Assembly (NCBI RefSeq): GCF_001613165.1
Contig: NZ_BDBV01000119.1
Location: 1 to 42,888, forward strand
Origin: Nocardia mexicana NBRC 108244
GTDB lineage: Bacteria > Actinomycetota > Actinomycetes > Mycobacteriales > Mycobacteriaceae
Direction: 5' to 3'
DNA: 42,888 nucleotides
Shown: piece after piece, positions 1-8,300 of the stretch
How the letters are laid out: the number at the start of each line of letters is the position of its first letter
How positions within the stretch are numbered: the stretch's first letter is position 1
Translations under genes and position numbers: made by a program
Notes under the pieces: model-generated
Database searches by the model: none
What the model saw: the letters and a program-made list of their open reading frames with translations, nothing else
What the model was told of the DNA's origin: nothing

Positions 1-1639
1 GGAACCGCCGTACCCGCCGGGTGTACCGGTGCCACCGCCTGCGCCGGAGCCGCCGTACCCGCCGGGGCCACCTGGACAGCCGAATCCTCCGTGGCCTCCG
101 GGGGTTCCGCTGCCCCCGTCGGAACCACCGCAGCCGCCGGGTACGCCTCCGCCCGGCTACCCGAACCCTCCGGTGCCGCCCGGTCTTCCGCAGCCGCCGG
201 GTACCCCGCCTCCTGGGTACCCGAATCCTCCGGTGCCTCCGGGTGTTCCGCAGCCGCCGGGTATACCGGTGCCGCCGGGTACGCCCGAGCCGCCACCGGC
301 GCAGCCGCCGGGTAGTCCGCCCCCCGGCTACCCGAATCCTCCAGTGCCCCCGGGGGTTCCGCTGCCCCCGTATCCGCCGGGTGCGCCGTGGCCTCCGGGG
401 GTTCCGGTGCCTCCGCCTGAGCCTCCCGCGCCGCCGCAAGCGCCGGTGCCGCCGGGTGCGCCCGAGCCTCCCGCGCCGCCGTGGCCGCCCGGTACGCCTC
501 CGCCTGGGTATCCGAATCCTCCGGTGCCGCCGGGTGTTCCGCTGCCCCCGTATCCGCCGGGTGCGCTGTGGCCTCCGGGGGTTCCGGTGCCCCCGTCGGA
601 ACCTCCGCCGCAGTTGCCGGTGCCGCCGGGTTATCCGAATCCGCCGGGTGTTCCTCCTGTGCCGTCGTGGCCTGCGGAGCCGCCTGGGCCAGGGGCTCCG
701 GAGTCGCCGCATGCTCCGGTGCCGGGCGGCCCGGCGCAGCCGCCGGGCACGCCGCAGGAGCCGCACGAAGGTGCTCCGCCTTCGGGGGATCGTCCGCCGA
801 TTCCGTTGCCGCCCAGCGGGTCCGGAGGTTCGGGGCCTCCGGGGTGGCCGCAGCCGCCCGCGTCGTCCGGGGTGCCCGCGTCGGAGAGTCCGCTGCGGGA
901 CAATGAGCCCGGATGGTTGCCCGATGCCGAGCAGGGGCGAATGCCTTCGGGCCCCGTGGATTCCGGATCGGGCTACGGCCACCGTCCCGACGCCGGGACA
1001 TCCGGAATGCCGAATCCGCCGGGCAACGGCGAAACCGGGGCATACAGCAACCCCGGCGCTCCGGGCGGGAATCACGGCACGCTGCCCGACCCGCCCGGGA
1101 ACGGACATCGGGTCGGGGCGCCTGCGCCGCAACAGGATTCGGGCACACCCCCGCCGATGATGCCGCCACCCGGTCCACCCGGGATGCCCGCGCCACCCGC
1201 GGACAACGGTAAGCGCAGGCGGATGTTCACCAGCGCGCCGAAGCCCGCCGGTGCGGACATCCTGGTGCAGGCCTACGGCGGCTTCGGTGAGCTGTCGCAG
1301 TTCCGTCCCGCCACCGGAGGGCTGCAGCCCGCCGCGCTGGCCATGCAGGCGCCGGGGGGCGTGTACGGCGAGCTCGACGGGGTGTCGGTGGTGTTCTATC
1401 GCGGCGCCGCCGGACTGGCGCTGCGGGTGGGTGACCGGGCCGTCGACCTGGAGTCCGGCATGGTGTCGATTACCTGGGAACCGTTGGCGGAGGACCGAAT
1501 TCGGTTCGCGGTCACCGTCGCGGGCACGGTCGAGTGCGAGTTGCGGTATCGCGCCGTTCCCGCGGAGTACGACGTGGGGCTGCTGATCCGCGACGTCTGC
1601 GCGGACCCGGTCCGGCGCGAGCGTATCTTCGCCCGATGA
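1..1639 (+). CDS. C-terminal part of a giant proline-rich T7SS-associated protein (partial, 5' end outside window)
   Basis: The reading frame is open from position 2 and ends at TGA 1637-1639, so only the last ~545 codons are present. About 400 residues are proline-rich repeats built around PPGYPNPPVPPG and PYPPGAPWPPGVPVPP. A charged segment (KRRR, near 1211) follows, then a ~125-residue globular C-terminal domain with the pattern GVYGxLxxxxVVFYR ... VDL ... DPxRRExxF. The same proline tail plus C-terminal domain closes the 30-kb frame ending at 34392, so this is the end of a second gene of that family. Function is unknown. A proline-rich region before a folded terminus suggests a long flexible linker in an exported protein. 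The start and upstream domains cannot be seen. I am sure it is coding and unsure of its role. Confidence 0.85.
   Translation, partial: EPPYPPGVPVPPPAPEPPYPPGPPGQPNPPWPPGVPLPPSEPPQPPGTPPPGYPNPPVPPGLPQPPGTPPPGYPNPPVPPGVPQPPGIPVPPGTPEPPPAQPPGSPPPGYPNPPVPPGVPLPPYPPGAPWPPGVPVPPPEPPAPPQAPVPPGAPEPPAPPWPPGTPPPGYPNPPVPPGVPLPPYPPGALWPPGVPVPPSEPPPQLPVPPGYPNPPGVPPVPSWPAEPPGPGAPESPHAPVPGGPAQPPGTPQEPHEGAPPSGDRPPIPLPPSGSGGSGPPGWPQPPASSGVPASESPLRDNEPGWLPDAEQGRMPSGPVDSGSGYGHRPDAGTSGMPNPPGNGETGAYSNPGAPGGNHGTLPDPPGNGHRVGAPAPQQDSGTPPPMMPPPGPPGMPAPPADNGKRRRMFTSAPKPAGADILVQAYGGFGELSQFRPATGGLQPAALAMQAPGGVYGELDGVSVVFYRGAAGLALRVGDRAVDLESGMVSITWEPLAEDRIRFAVTVAGTVECELRYRAVPAEYDVGLLIRDVCADPVRRERIFAR
361..590 (+). repeat. 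180-bp direct repeat inside the proline-rich tail
   Basis: Bases 361-410 recur at 541-590 with a single mismatch (gcgccgtg against gcgctgtg), exactly 180 bp apart. The flanking PPGYPNPPVPPGVP-coding unit also recurs near 150, 210, 320 and 500. The near-identical DNA suggests recent in-frame tandem duplication. Confidence 0.8.
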
Positions 1640-1699
1640 GGGCGCCGGCAAACGATCAGAGCATCGTGACAACGATCATGGCACCGCAGAGGAGGAACA

Positions 1700-1975
1700 G
1701 TGCGCGAGGAACGTCCGTCCGACGACGAACTGCGACGCAACTTCGAGCAGGAGTTGGAGTCGGTCTCCGGGGGCGGCGGCCTGACCTCGGAGACCGGCCT
1801 CGACACCGAAACCGAGGAGGCCCTGTGGGCCGTCGCCGACGCCCATCCGAACATCCCCGACGAGCTGATCGAGGCGGCCCGCCGCGCCTTCGCGGGCCAG
1901 CTCGACGGATCGCACGCCGCCGCCCGCCAGGCGGCCCTGGCCCGCAAGCTGGAACAGTTCGACCGGCGCGGTTAG
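1700..1975 (+). CDS. Small conserved protein, first of two tandem paralogues (91 aa)
   Basis: GTG start at 1700 with an excellent aggagg ribosome binding site at 1690-1695; stop TAG. It begins 60 nt after the upstream giant gene. The product is acidic, helical and without signal peptide or membrane segment. It shares with the next gene the pattern ELRRNFEEEL, a GGGGL turn, TGLDxETExALW, PDxL and RAFAGQLDGS. I recognise no family. Its place behind a toxin-like giant gene fits an immunity protein or a secretion chaperone, but that is inference from position alone. Codon use matches the neighbours. Confidence 0.8.
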   Translation: MREERPSDDELRRNFEQELESVSGGGGLTSETGLDTETEEALWAVADAHPNIPDELIEAARRAFAGQLDGSHAAARQAALARKLEQFDRRG

Positions 1976-1993
1976 TCCGTCGCGGCGGATGTC

Positions 1994-2014
1994 ACCGGCG
2001 CGTTCCCGGCCGGT
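1994..2014 (+). other. Small inverted repeat between the two paralogues
   Basis: ACCGGC at 1994-1999 pairs with GCCGGT at 2009-2014 around a 9-nt loop. It lies between the stop of the first paralogue and the start of the second. It could attenuate or terminate transcription, but there is no T-run and such stems are common in GC-rich DNA. Confidence 0.25.
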
Positions 2015-2103
2015 CACCGACAGTTCGCCTGGTCTGACGAAGCTGGTCCGGATACCGTTGCACCGGCGACCGCAGGTCCCGCCGGGAACCTCGAGGAGGC
2101 ATC

Positions 2104-2400
2104 GTGCGCCTGAAACCCCCCACCCAGGCCGAGCTGCGCCGCAATTTCGAGGAAGAGCTCACCTCGGCGTGCGGCGGCGGCGGTCTGTCGTCGGACACCG
2201 GCCTGGACATGGAGACCGAGGCGGCCCTGTGGGATATCGCGCGGGCCTACCCGGACGTCCCCGACGCCCTCGTCGCCGCGGCACACCGAGCCTTCGCCGG
2301 GCAACTGGACGGTTCGAACCACGCCGCCCGCCGCGCCCGGACGGAGGCCATGTTCGAGGAGCACCGCCGGAACCGCACGACCGGCGACGCGGACAGCTGA
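2104..2400 (+). CDS. Small conserved protein, second tandem paralogue (98 aa)
   Basis: GTG start at 2104 preceded by gaggagg at about 2092-2098; stop TGA at 2398-2400. It aligns end to end with the 91-residue protein encoded at 1700. Shared elements are ELRRNFEEEL, a Gly-rich turn, TGLDxETEAALW, a PDVPDAL helix and RAFAGQLDGS. It differs mainly at the charged C-terminus. This is a clear tandem duplication with diverged copies. No membrane segment, signal peptide or catalytic motif is visible. Two non-identical copies behind one giant gene would suit immunity to two related toxin tips or a heterodimeric partner; neither is demonstrated. A 128-nt spacer separates the pair. Confidence 0.8.
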   Translation: MRLKPPTQAELRRNFEEELTSACGGGGLSSDTGLDMETEAALWDIARAYPDVPDALVAAAHRAFAGQLDGSNHAARRARTEAMFEEHRRNRTTGDADS

Positions 2401-2402
2401 GT

Positions 2403-2415
2403 TCCGCTGAGCGGA
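2403..2415. terminator. Short hairpin between convergent genes
   Basis: TCCGC (2403-2407), a TGA loop and GCGGA (2411-2415) form a compact stem in the 24-nt gap between two genes that end facing each other. The position suits a bidirectional terminator. The stem is short and no T-run follows, so confidence is low. Confidence 0.35.
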
Positions 2416-2424
2416 GGCCTGTTC

Positions 2425-3084
2425 TCATGTCTCCCAGCGGTAGCCGTGGCCGCGGATGGTGGTGATCAGTCCCGGCCGGTCCAGTTTGGCGCGGAGTGAG
2501 GCCATGTGAACGTCGAGGGCCCGGGAGATGGCCAGGAAGGCGTCACCCCAGATGCGGTCCATCAGCTGCTGCCTGCTGACCGCCGATCCCGGCTGCTCCA
2601 CCAGAATCCGCAGCAGTTCGAACTCCTTGTGTGTCAACGTGATCGGCGTCCCGGCCACGTGTACCTCGCGGGCCGCCAGATCTACCCGCACGTCCCGGGA
2701 GATCACCACCTCCGGAGCGGGTGCGGCACGTACGGCCGTGCGCCGGGTGACCACCTCCAGCCGGGCCAGCAGCTCGGCGATGCGCGGTGGTTTGACGAGA
2801 TAGTCGTCGGCGCCGGCGTGCAGGCCGCGGACGATCGAGCGTTCGTCGTCGCGTGCGGTGAGGATCACCACGGGGACCGAGCTCACCCGCCGCAACTGCC
2901 GCAGCACCTGCAGCCCGTCGATATCCGGCAGGCCGAGGTCCAGGATGATGACGTCGTAACCGCGGTGTGCGAGCAGGACATCCGCCCCGCGACGCTTGAG
3001 TTCCGCCTCGTGCCCGCGGGCCTGGAGTGCCTCGATCAGCGCCTCCCCGACACCCTCATCGTCTTCGACCACCGCGAGCCTCAC
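2425..3084 (-). CDS. OmpR/PhoB-family response regulator (orphan)
   Basis: Two-component transcription regulator with an N-terminal receiver domain and a C-terminal winged-helix DNA-binding domain. Visible receiver residues (numbered from the GTG at 3084) are the acidic pocket E7-D8-D9, phospho-acceptor D49 in IILDLGLPD, T76 in VILTA and K98 in DYLVKP. The effector domain ends in the typical IRGHGYRWE. I prefer GTG 3084 because aagga lies about 7 nt upstream and the receiver then starts directly with VRLAVVEDDE. An ATG at 3114 would add ten residues. No histidine kinase lies next to it in the window. It is divergent from the WXG-type gene at 3410 and convergent with the small paralogues, so control of the neighbouring secretion or toxin genes is plausible but inferred. 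Confidence 0.92.
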   Translation of the reverse strand: MRLAVVEDDEGVGEALIEALQARGHEAELKRRGADVLLAHRGYDVIILDLGLPDIDGLQVLRQLRRVSSVPVVILTARDDERSIVRGLHAGADDYLVKPPRIAELLARLEVVTRRTAVRAAPAPEVVISRDVRVDLAAREVHVAGTPITLTHKEFELLRILVEQPGSAVSRQQLMDRIWGDAFLAISRALDVHMASLRAKLDRPGLITTIRGHGYRWET

Positions 3085-3409
3085 GCGCCGATCCTTGCAA
3101 ACCGCAGGGCTCATGCGCAGCTCTTTGCGGCAACGGCCGGGCCGCGGACCGGCGCCCGATCTTTAACATTCCCTTGAGCTTTCCCTGCTCGTAACCGATT
3201 TATAAGCCCCCGTTGGGATGTCAGAATCGCATAGAGGATGAGGGGAACGTGCGAGAGCAGATATCCACACCGAGTGGTCGGTTTGGTCTAGCAATGTTAC
3301 GGTTATTCAGCCGACTTTCGATAGGGACATGAACGGTGTCTGAACGAAACGGTCGGGTGCAGGTTCGGGCCGGGGTGCGGCACCGCCGGCATGGCAGGAA
3401 GGGTGCGTG
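3085..3409. promoter_or_regulatory. Divergent intergenic region between the response regulator and the WXG-type gene
   Basis: This stretch holds the start regions of two divergent genes and no convincing gene of its own. It is locally AT-richer than the surroundings (ctttaacatt, gatttataag, caatgttacggttat). TTCCCT occurs twice 12 bp apart (3169-3174 and 3181-3186), loosely like the direct repeats bound by OmpR-type regulators. TAACATT at 3164-3170 and AATGTTA at 3293-3299 form an inverted pair. I cannot assign -35/-10 boxes with normal spacing. Confidence 0.4.
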
Positions 3410-3754
3410 ATGGGGACCCAGCGTTGGCAATTGGACCCGGAATCCTTCGGGAAGGCCGCCAGTAAGACGCAGCATGTCGCCGACCGGATCGGCGAGGTCT
3501 GGTCGACATTGGAGTCCGGGGCGAACGCGCTCGGCAGCCCGTGGGGGACGTGCCGGACCGGCGAGCAGTTCAGCAAGGGCGAGGACGGCAACGGCTACAT
3601 CAAGACCCAGGAGAACGTGGGGAAGGGTCTCACCGGCGACAAAGGCATCGTCAAGAACGTCGGCAGCTTGGCCGACGGACAGCGCAAGACCGGTGAACAG
3701 GTGCGCCACGAGCTCGAGGAAGACAACCGCCGCCGCTTCCGGTCGAACGGGTAG
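3410..3754 (+). CDS. WXG100-like ESX secretion protein (114 aa)
   Basis: Small helical protein of about 100 residues with no signal peptide. It opens WQLDPESFGKAASKTQHVADRIGEVWSTLESGANALGSPWG in outline: two predicted helices with a Trp-Gly turn (W45-G46, a PWG variant of WxG). This is typical of WXG100-superfamily subunits encoded before ESX-exported toxins. Start choice: GTG 3407 and ATG 3410 are adjacent and both are served by aggaaggg at about 3396-3403; I prefer ATG. The next gene starts 7 nt downstream, so they are probably co-transcribed. Likely role: partner or export signal carrier for the giant protein at 4297. The C-terminal half (KGLTGDKGIVKNV ... EVRHELEED in outline) may form a further helix. 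Confidence 0.8.
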   Translation: MGTQRWQLDPESFGKAASKTQHVADRIGEVWSTLESGANALGSPWGTCRTGEQFSKGEDGNGYIKTQENVGKGLTGDKGIVKNVGSLADGQRKTGEQVRHELEEDNRRRFRSNG

Positions 3755-3760
3755 GCGGCC

Positions 3761-4279
3761 ATGTCGGGACGAATCGGTCCGGAGGAATTCCCGGACCTGA
3801 TGGACGATATTCAAGACACCCTCGAGACCATTGCCCGATTGCAGCGGGAGCGTACGGCGCTCGTGGGCAAGGCGTCGGTGCGGCGCGGCCGGGTCTCCGC
3901 CGTGGTGAATGCCGACAGCGTGCTGGTCGATCTGAAATTCGGCCGCGACGTGGAGGAACTCGAGTATCCGGACCTGGCGCGCGCGGTGATCGAAGCCGTG
4001 CAGGAGGCGTCCGCGGACGTCAACCGCAAATCGCGCGAATTGATGTCGCCGCTGGACGAACAGCGGGCGCGGCTGCCCAAGCTGTCCGATATGGTCCCGG
4101 GCATGCCGGACCTGCGCGAACAGGTCCCGCCCCCGGAGCGTGCTCCCGTGACCAAGCCCGGCGCGCAGGAGATCTTCGGAGCCGCCGACGATGCCGGGCG
4201 CCCGATGACCTTCGACAATGTCGAGGTCGTCGAGAAGCGCGATTCCCGAGAGTCAGGGATCACCGATTCCGGCTGGTGA
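3761..4279 (+). CDS. YbaB/EbfC-fold protein (172 aa)
   Basis: Residues ~20-110 show the YbaB/EbfC pattern: a long N-terminal helix, then GRVSAVVNADSVLVDLKF, a short hairpin, and a helix with YPDLARAVIEAVQEASADV. The remaining ~60 residues are proline/charge-rich and probably disordered. YbaB proteins are small nucleoid-associated dimers. YbaB-like proteins such as EspL also recur in ESX loci, where they act near secretion or regulation rather than as general nucleoid proteins. Spacing is 7 nt from the WXG-type gene and 17 nt to the giant gene, suggesting one operon. The ribosome binding site is weak (taggcgg), so translation may be coupled to the upstream gene. Confidence 0.78.
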   Translation: MSGRIGPEEFPDLMDDIQDTLETIARLQRERTALVGKASVRRGRVSAVVNADSVLVDLKFGRDVEELEYPDLARAVIEAVQEASADVNRKSRELMSPLDEQRARLPKLSDMVPGMPDLREQVPPPERAPVTKPGAQEIFGAADDAGRPMTFDNVEVVEKRDSRESGITDSGW

Positions 4280-4296
4280 TCGGGGAATGACCGCAT

Positions 4297-5340
4297 ATGG
4301 AGTTGATGAGCGCCCTCGGCTGGGTCGCTGGGTCGGAATGGCCCAATGGCGATCCGGACAAGATGCGCGCGCTCGCACAGCTCTGGCGTAATGCGGCAAA
4401 GGAACTCGAGGAGATCGAGAAGGATATCGACGCGGCCAAGAAGGCCGCCCTCGACGCGTACCCGGAAGGTAAGGCCCGGGACCAGATCACCGCGGCATTC
4501 GATTCGCTGCGCGACGGAAACGGCAAGGCGCTCGACGATCCGGAGAACGGGTCCGTAGCCAGGCTGGCACACGACTTCGCCAATATCGCCGACGGCGCCG
4601 ACAGCACGGGTGACGAGATCGAATCCGGTCAGTGGATGGTGATTTCGTCGCTGGGTCTGCTGGCGATCGAGATCGCCGCGTGCTGGCTGTTCCCGCCGAC
4701 CGCCCCGGCTGCGGAGGCGGCGGCGATCGCCGGTACCCGCCTGGCCATTCGCATGTTCATTTCCCGTGTGCGCGTGCGGATTTCGGAATGGGTGGCCACC
4801 AGGATCTCGAACGTGGTGCTCCGGTTCGTGATGCGGCACGTGCTGATCAATACCCTCATCGGGGCGGGCCAGGACGCCGTGATCCAGGCCATTCAGATTG
4901 CCCAGGGGCATCGCAAGCACGGATTCGATATGGATCGGTTCCTGGTGACCACGGTGTCGTCCGGAATCGGCGGCGCCGCGGGCGGGAAATTCGGCGAAGC
5001 CATCGGCGGCAGGCTCGCGAACACCGCGATGAACCCGTTCTTCAAGGACGTCATCGCCGCGAAGGCCGGCGGGCTGATGGGCGGCGGCGCCGGGTGGGTC
5101 GCCGGGCTGGGCACGCAGTTCGGTATCGACATGTACCGCAGCGGTGGCGACTGGGGTAAGGCCTGGAACAACCTCGAGCAGGGCGTGAAGAACTTCGACC
5201 CGCGCATGCTGACGGGCGGCGTCGCCAGTGGCTCGATCTCCGGCATGTTCAAGGGCTCGATCACCCGGCACTACGGGATGTCGGAGCACTGGGGCATGGG
5301 GCAGGACGCGGGCGTCTACTCCAACGCGCCTCGGGTGGGC
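4297..5340 (+). other. N-terminal WXG/channel-like domain of the giant frame
   Basis: Residues 1-~105 are helical with GSEWPNGDPDKMRALAQLW, like the WXG-type N-terminus of CpnT-family toxins. Residues ~108-200 are hydrophobic to amphipathic (VISSLGLLAIEIAACWLF). Residues ~205-320 are Gly/Ala-rich with short helices. It probably carries ESX export and membrane functions. No Sec signal is present. Confidence 0.65.
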
Positions 5341-8300
5341 GGCGAGGGTGCGGACTACGGCGCCGCCGGTGCACACGGGCCCACCGGGCTGGGTGGTTCC
5401 GATGGCGCATCGCCCAGGGCGGGCCTGCCCGGCTCCCCGGACGGTTCCGGTGCCTCGGCGCGTCCCTCGGGATCCGACGGCTCGTCGGTGCGGACGGAGA
5501 CCCCGCCGAGCGAGGGTGACGGCGGCCCACCGCGGTCGGCATCCGGTGAGAGCGGTTCGCCTCGGTCGGAAAGCCCCTCCGGCGCAAGCGAACACGGCTC
5601 TACCAGACCGGCTGCCGCCGGTGTCGACCAGGCATCGGCCGACGGTGGCCGATCGCACGCCGGTGGGCCGTCGGATTCGGCTCGAGCGCATGCCGGTGGC
5701 GATGGTGGGCCGTCGGATTCGAGTCGGCCGCACGCCGGTGCGGAGGGCGGCTCGTCGGATTCCGGCAGGTCCCATGCGGGAAGCGACAGTGCCGCATCGG
5801 ATTCCGGTCATTCGCATGCCGGGTCCGATACCGGGGGCGCGACCGGGGCCGACCGGAGTGCCCCCGCGCACGGCCCGGTCGCGGATCACGGCGCGACTCC
5901 GGTGCGGTCGGACCCCGGTGTGACGCCGGCTCGGGCGGATTCCGGAATGGCCACGGCACGACCGGATTCCGGCGGCTCCTCGCCGATACGATCGGATGCC
6001 CCCGGCAGCAGCGATGCGAGTCGGCCCGGCGGCGAGGCGTCCTCGCGTGCGGGCGATGTGCGCCCCGGCGCCGACCAACCTCGCCCGCAGGCCGGTGCGG
6101 CCGACGCGCGACCCGCGGACCGGGCCCCGATGTCCTCGCGCGCCGGTGTGGCGGATCCGAATGCCACTCGGGCACAGCCCGATTCGGCATCGCGGATGCG
6201 GGCGGAATCGAGTGGCGAACAGGCGCCGCGGGCCTCGAGCCGCGCGGTCGATCCGGCGGGCGAACCGATGCACGCGCGTCCAGGCGGGGACGAGAGTTCC
6301 CCGGTTCGCGGGGAACACGACGTGATTCGGGACCCGGCCGAGGCCCCGGACCGCAGCGCGGGAGTGCCCGACCGGGCGCAGGACCGTCCCGACCGAAGCG
6401 CGGGGGTCGCGGAGGAGTCGCAGGCGCGCCCAGTCCGTGGTGCGGGGGATGCGGAGTCGGAGGTGCGTCCGGTTCGTGGTGCGGGGGATGCGGAGCCGGA
6501 GGTGCGTCCGGTTCGTGGCGCGGGGGATGCGGAGGAGTCGCAGGCGCGTCCGGCCCGTGGCGCGGGGGTCGCGGAGGAGCCGCAGGCGCGGCCCGCCCGC
6601 GCTTCGGACGGCGAGCAGCGGCCCGAGGGAGAGCCGGATCGTACAGGCGCCCAGGACAAGTCGGGGGAGCAGCAGCGCGCACCGCACCGGGACGAATCCG
6701 TCGATCGTCCGGAATCCGATGCGTCGGAACAGAATCGGGCACAGCGCGGCCGGGAGTCGGAGGACGCCGACAGGCCGCGGCGGCCATACGGCGAAGACCC
6801 ACCGTCTCGCGACGAGTCCGCCCGGCGGGACGAGACAGAAGAACCGAAACCTGTTCGTGTCGATGATGATTCGGCAAACCGTCCGCGCGATCCGGATGCG
6901 GTGCTGCTGCCCCCCGTCGTCCACCCGGATCCGCCCGCCCATACGAGACCCTCGGCCGCGGACGCGGGCGACGGGGCCGCCCGGCCGCGCGCCCTACCTG
7001 ACAGCGAGAGATCCGCCCCGCGCGGCGACGACAACCGGGGACGCTGCGGCCCCCTGTCGATACGCGCGCTGATGGACCGGTTCCCGGGCCGCCCCTTCCG
7101 CCTGCCCGACCGCGAGGTCGGCGCCGAGGGGATGAGCACCCGCGAACTCGTCGCGGCCGCAGGCGGCAAGCTGCGCAATTTCGCGGGCGGGCACGCCGAG
7201 ATCGCGAGCCTGCTGCGATCGATGAAGGACGGCGCCACGGCGCTGGTGGTCGACACCTATCGAGGCCCGACCGATAAGCACGGGGTGGGCGCCCACGCGT
7301 ATCTGCTGGTGCGCGAGGGCGACCGGATCGTCGTCCATGACCTGGCCCGCGGCGCCGAGCACGGCTTCCCGCCGCGGTTGACCCGGGAACTGGCCCGCAG
7401 CCAGGCCATCGTCTTCGACCACAACGGCCGCGCGGTCGACCCGATCAGCAACCGCGCCCGTGACTGGATGATGCGGGACGGCGCCGAATCGGCGGCCGCG
7501 GCCCGCGAGGGCGGGCTCCGGTTCGACCTGAACTCGGAGCGGACGCGGGCGGTGCTGTCGCAGACCCAGCTGGGTCGCGAAATCCTCGAAGCCCTGGGCG
7601 ATTCGGAGCAGAGCGCGCGGGCGCGGGAGTTCCTCGCGGCCACCGAGCGCGGCCGGGAGCTGCTGGAATCCCTCGGAGAGCCGGTGCCCGAGGTGTTCCG
7701 CCCGCTCGGCGACGACGCCGGTGGCCGATGCGGCGTCGGGGCATTGGGCGAACTGATCCGGATGTACAGCGGCGCAGACGATTCCGTGCCGCCGGGACGG
7801 ATGGTGATCGACGAGAACGGTGAGCTGATCCGGCTGCCGGGCCAGGACACCGACATCCGGATGCCGGGCCGGGTGATCGACGAGCGGGGCATGAGCGAGG
7901 CCGAACTCGTCGCGGCGGCGGGCGGCAAGCTGACCACGTACTCCGATCACACGGATATCGCCAACCAGTTGCGGGAACTGGGTGACAAATCGTCGGCACT
8001 GGTGGTCGACACCTACGCCACGGCGGACAAGAAGACCGGGATCGGCGCGCACGCCTACCTGATGGTGAACGAGGGCGGCCGCATCGTAGTCCGGGACGTC
8101 ACCGCTCCCACGGAACCAGGTGCCGTGCGCGTTCCGCCGGAAACCGACGGTAGACCTCGGGCGATCATGTTCGACGGACGCGGCCGCGCGACCGAGCCGG
8201 TGGACGCCGCGACGAGGCGCTACCTGGCGCAGCAGGAATTCGACCCGCAGGCGGCCGGGCGGATCGGGCAGTCGCTGGATCTGGCGCCCGATCGGGTGCT

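Noticed and set aside
1..660. CRISPR-like regularly spaced repeats
   Set aside because: The repeats are in-frame proline-codon units of varying length with no unique spacers and no cas genes.
2506..3177. A plus-strand frame opposite the response regulator
   Set aside because: The response regulator on the minus strand has complete domain motifs; this frame is its shadow and has no recognisable product.
3221..3814. Minus-strand frame over the promoter region and WXG-type gene
   Set aside because: It overlaps the well-supported WXG-type gene and has no domain, poor start context and low-complexity translation.
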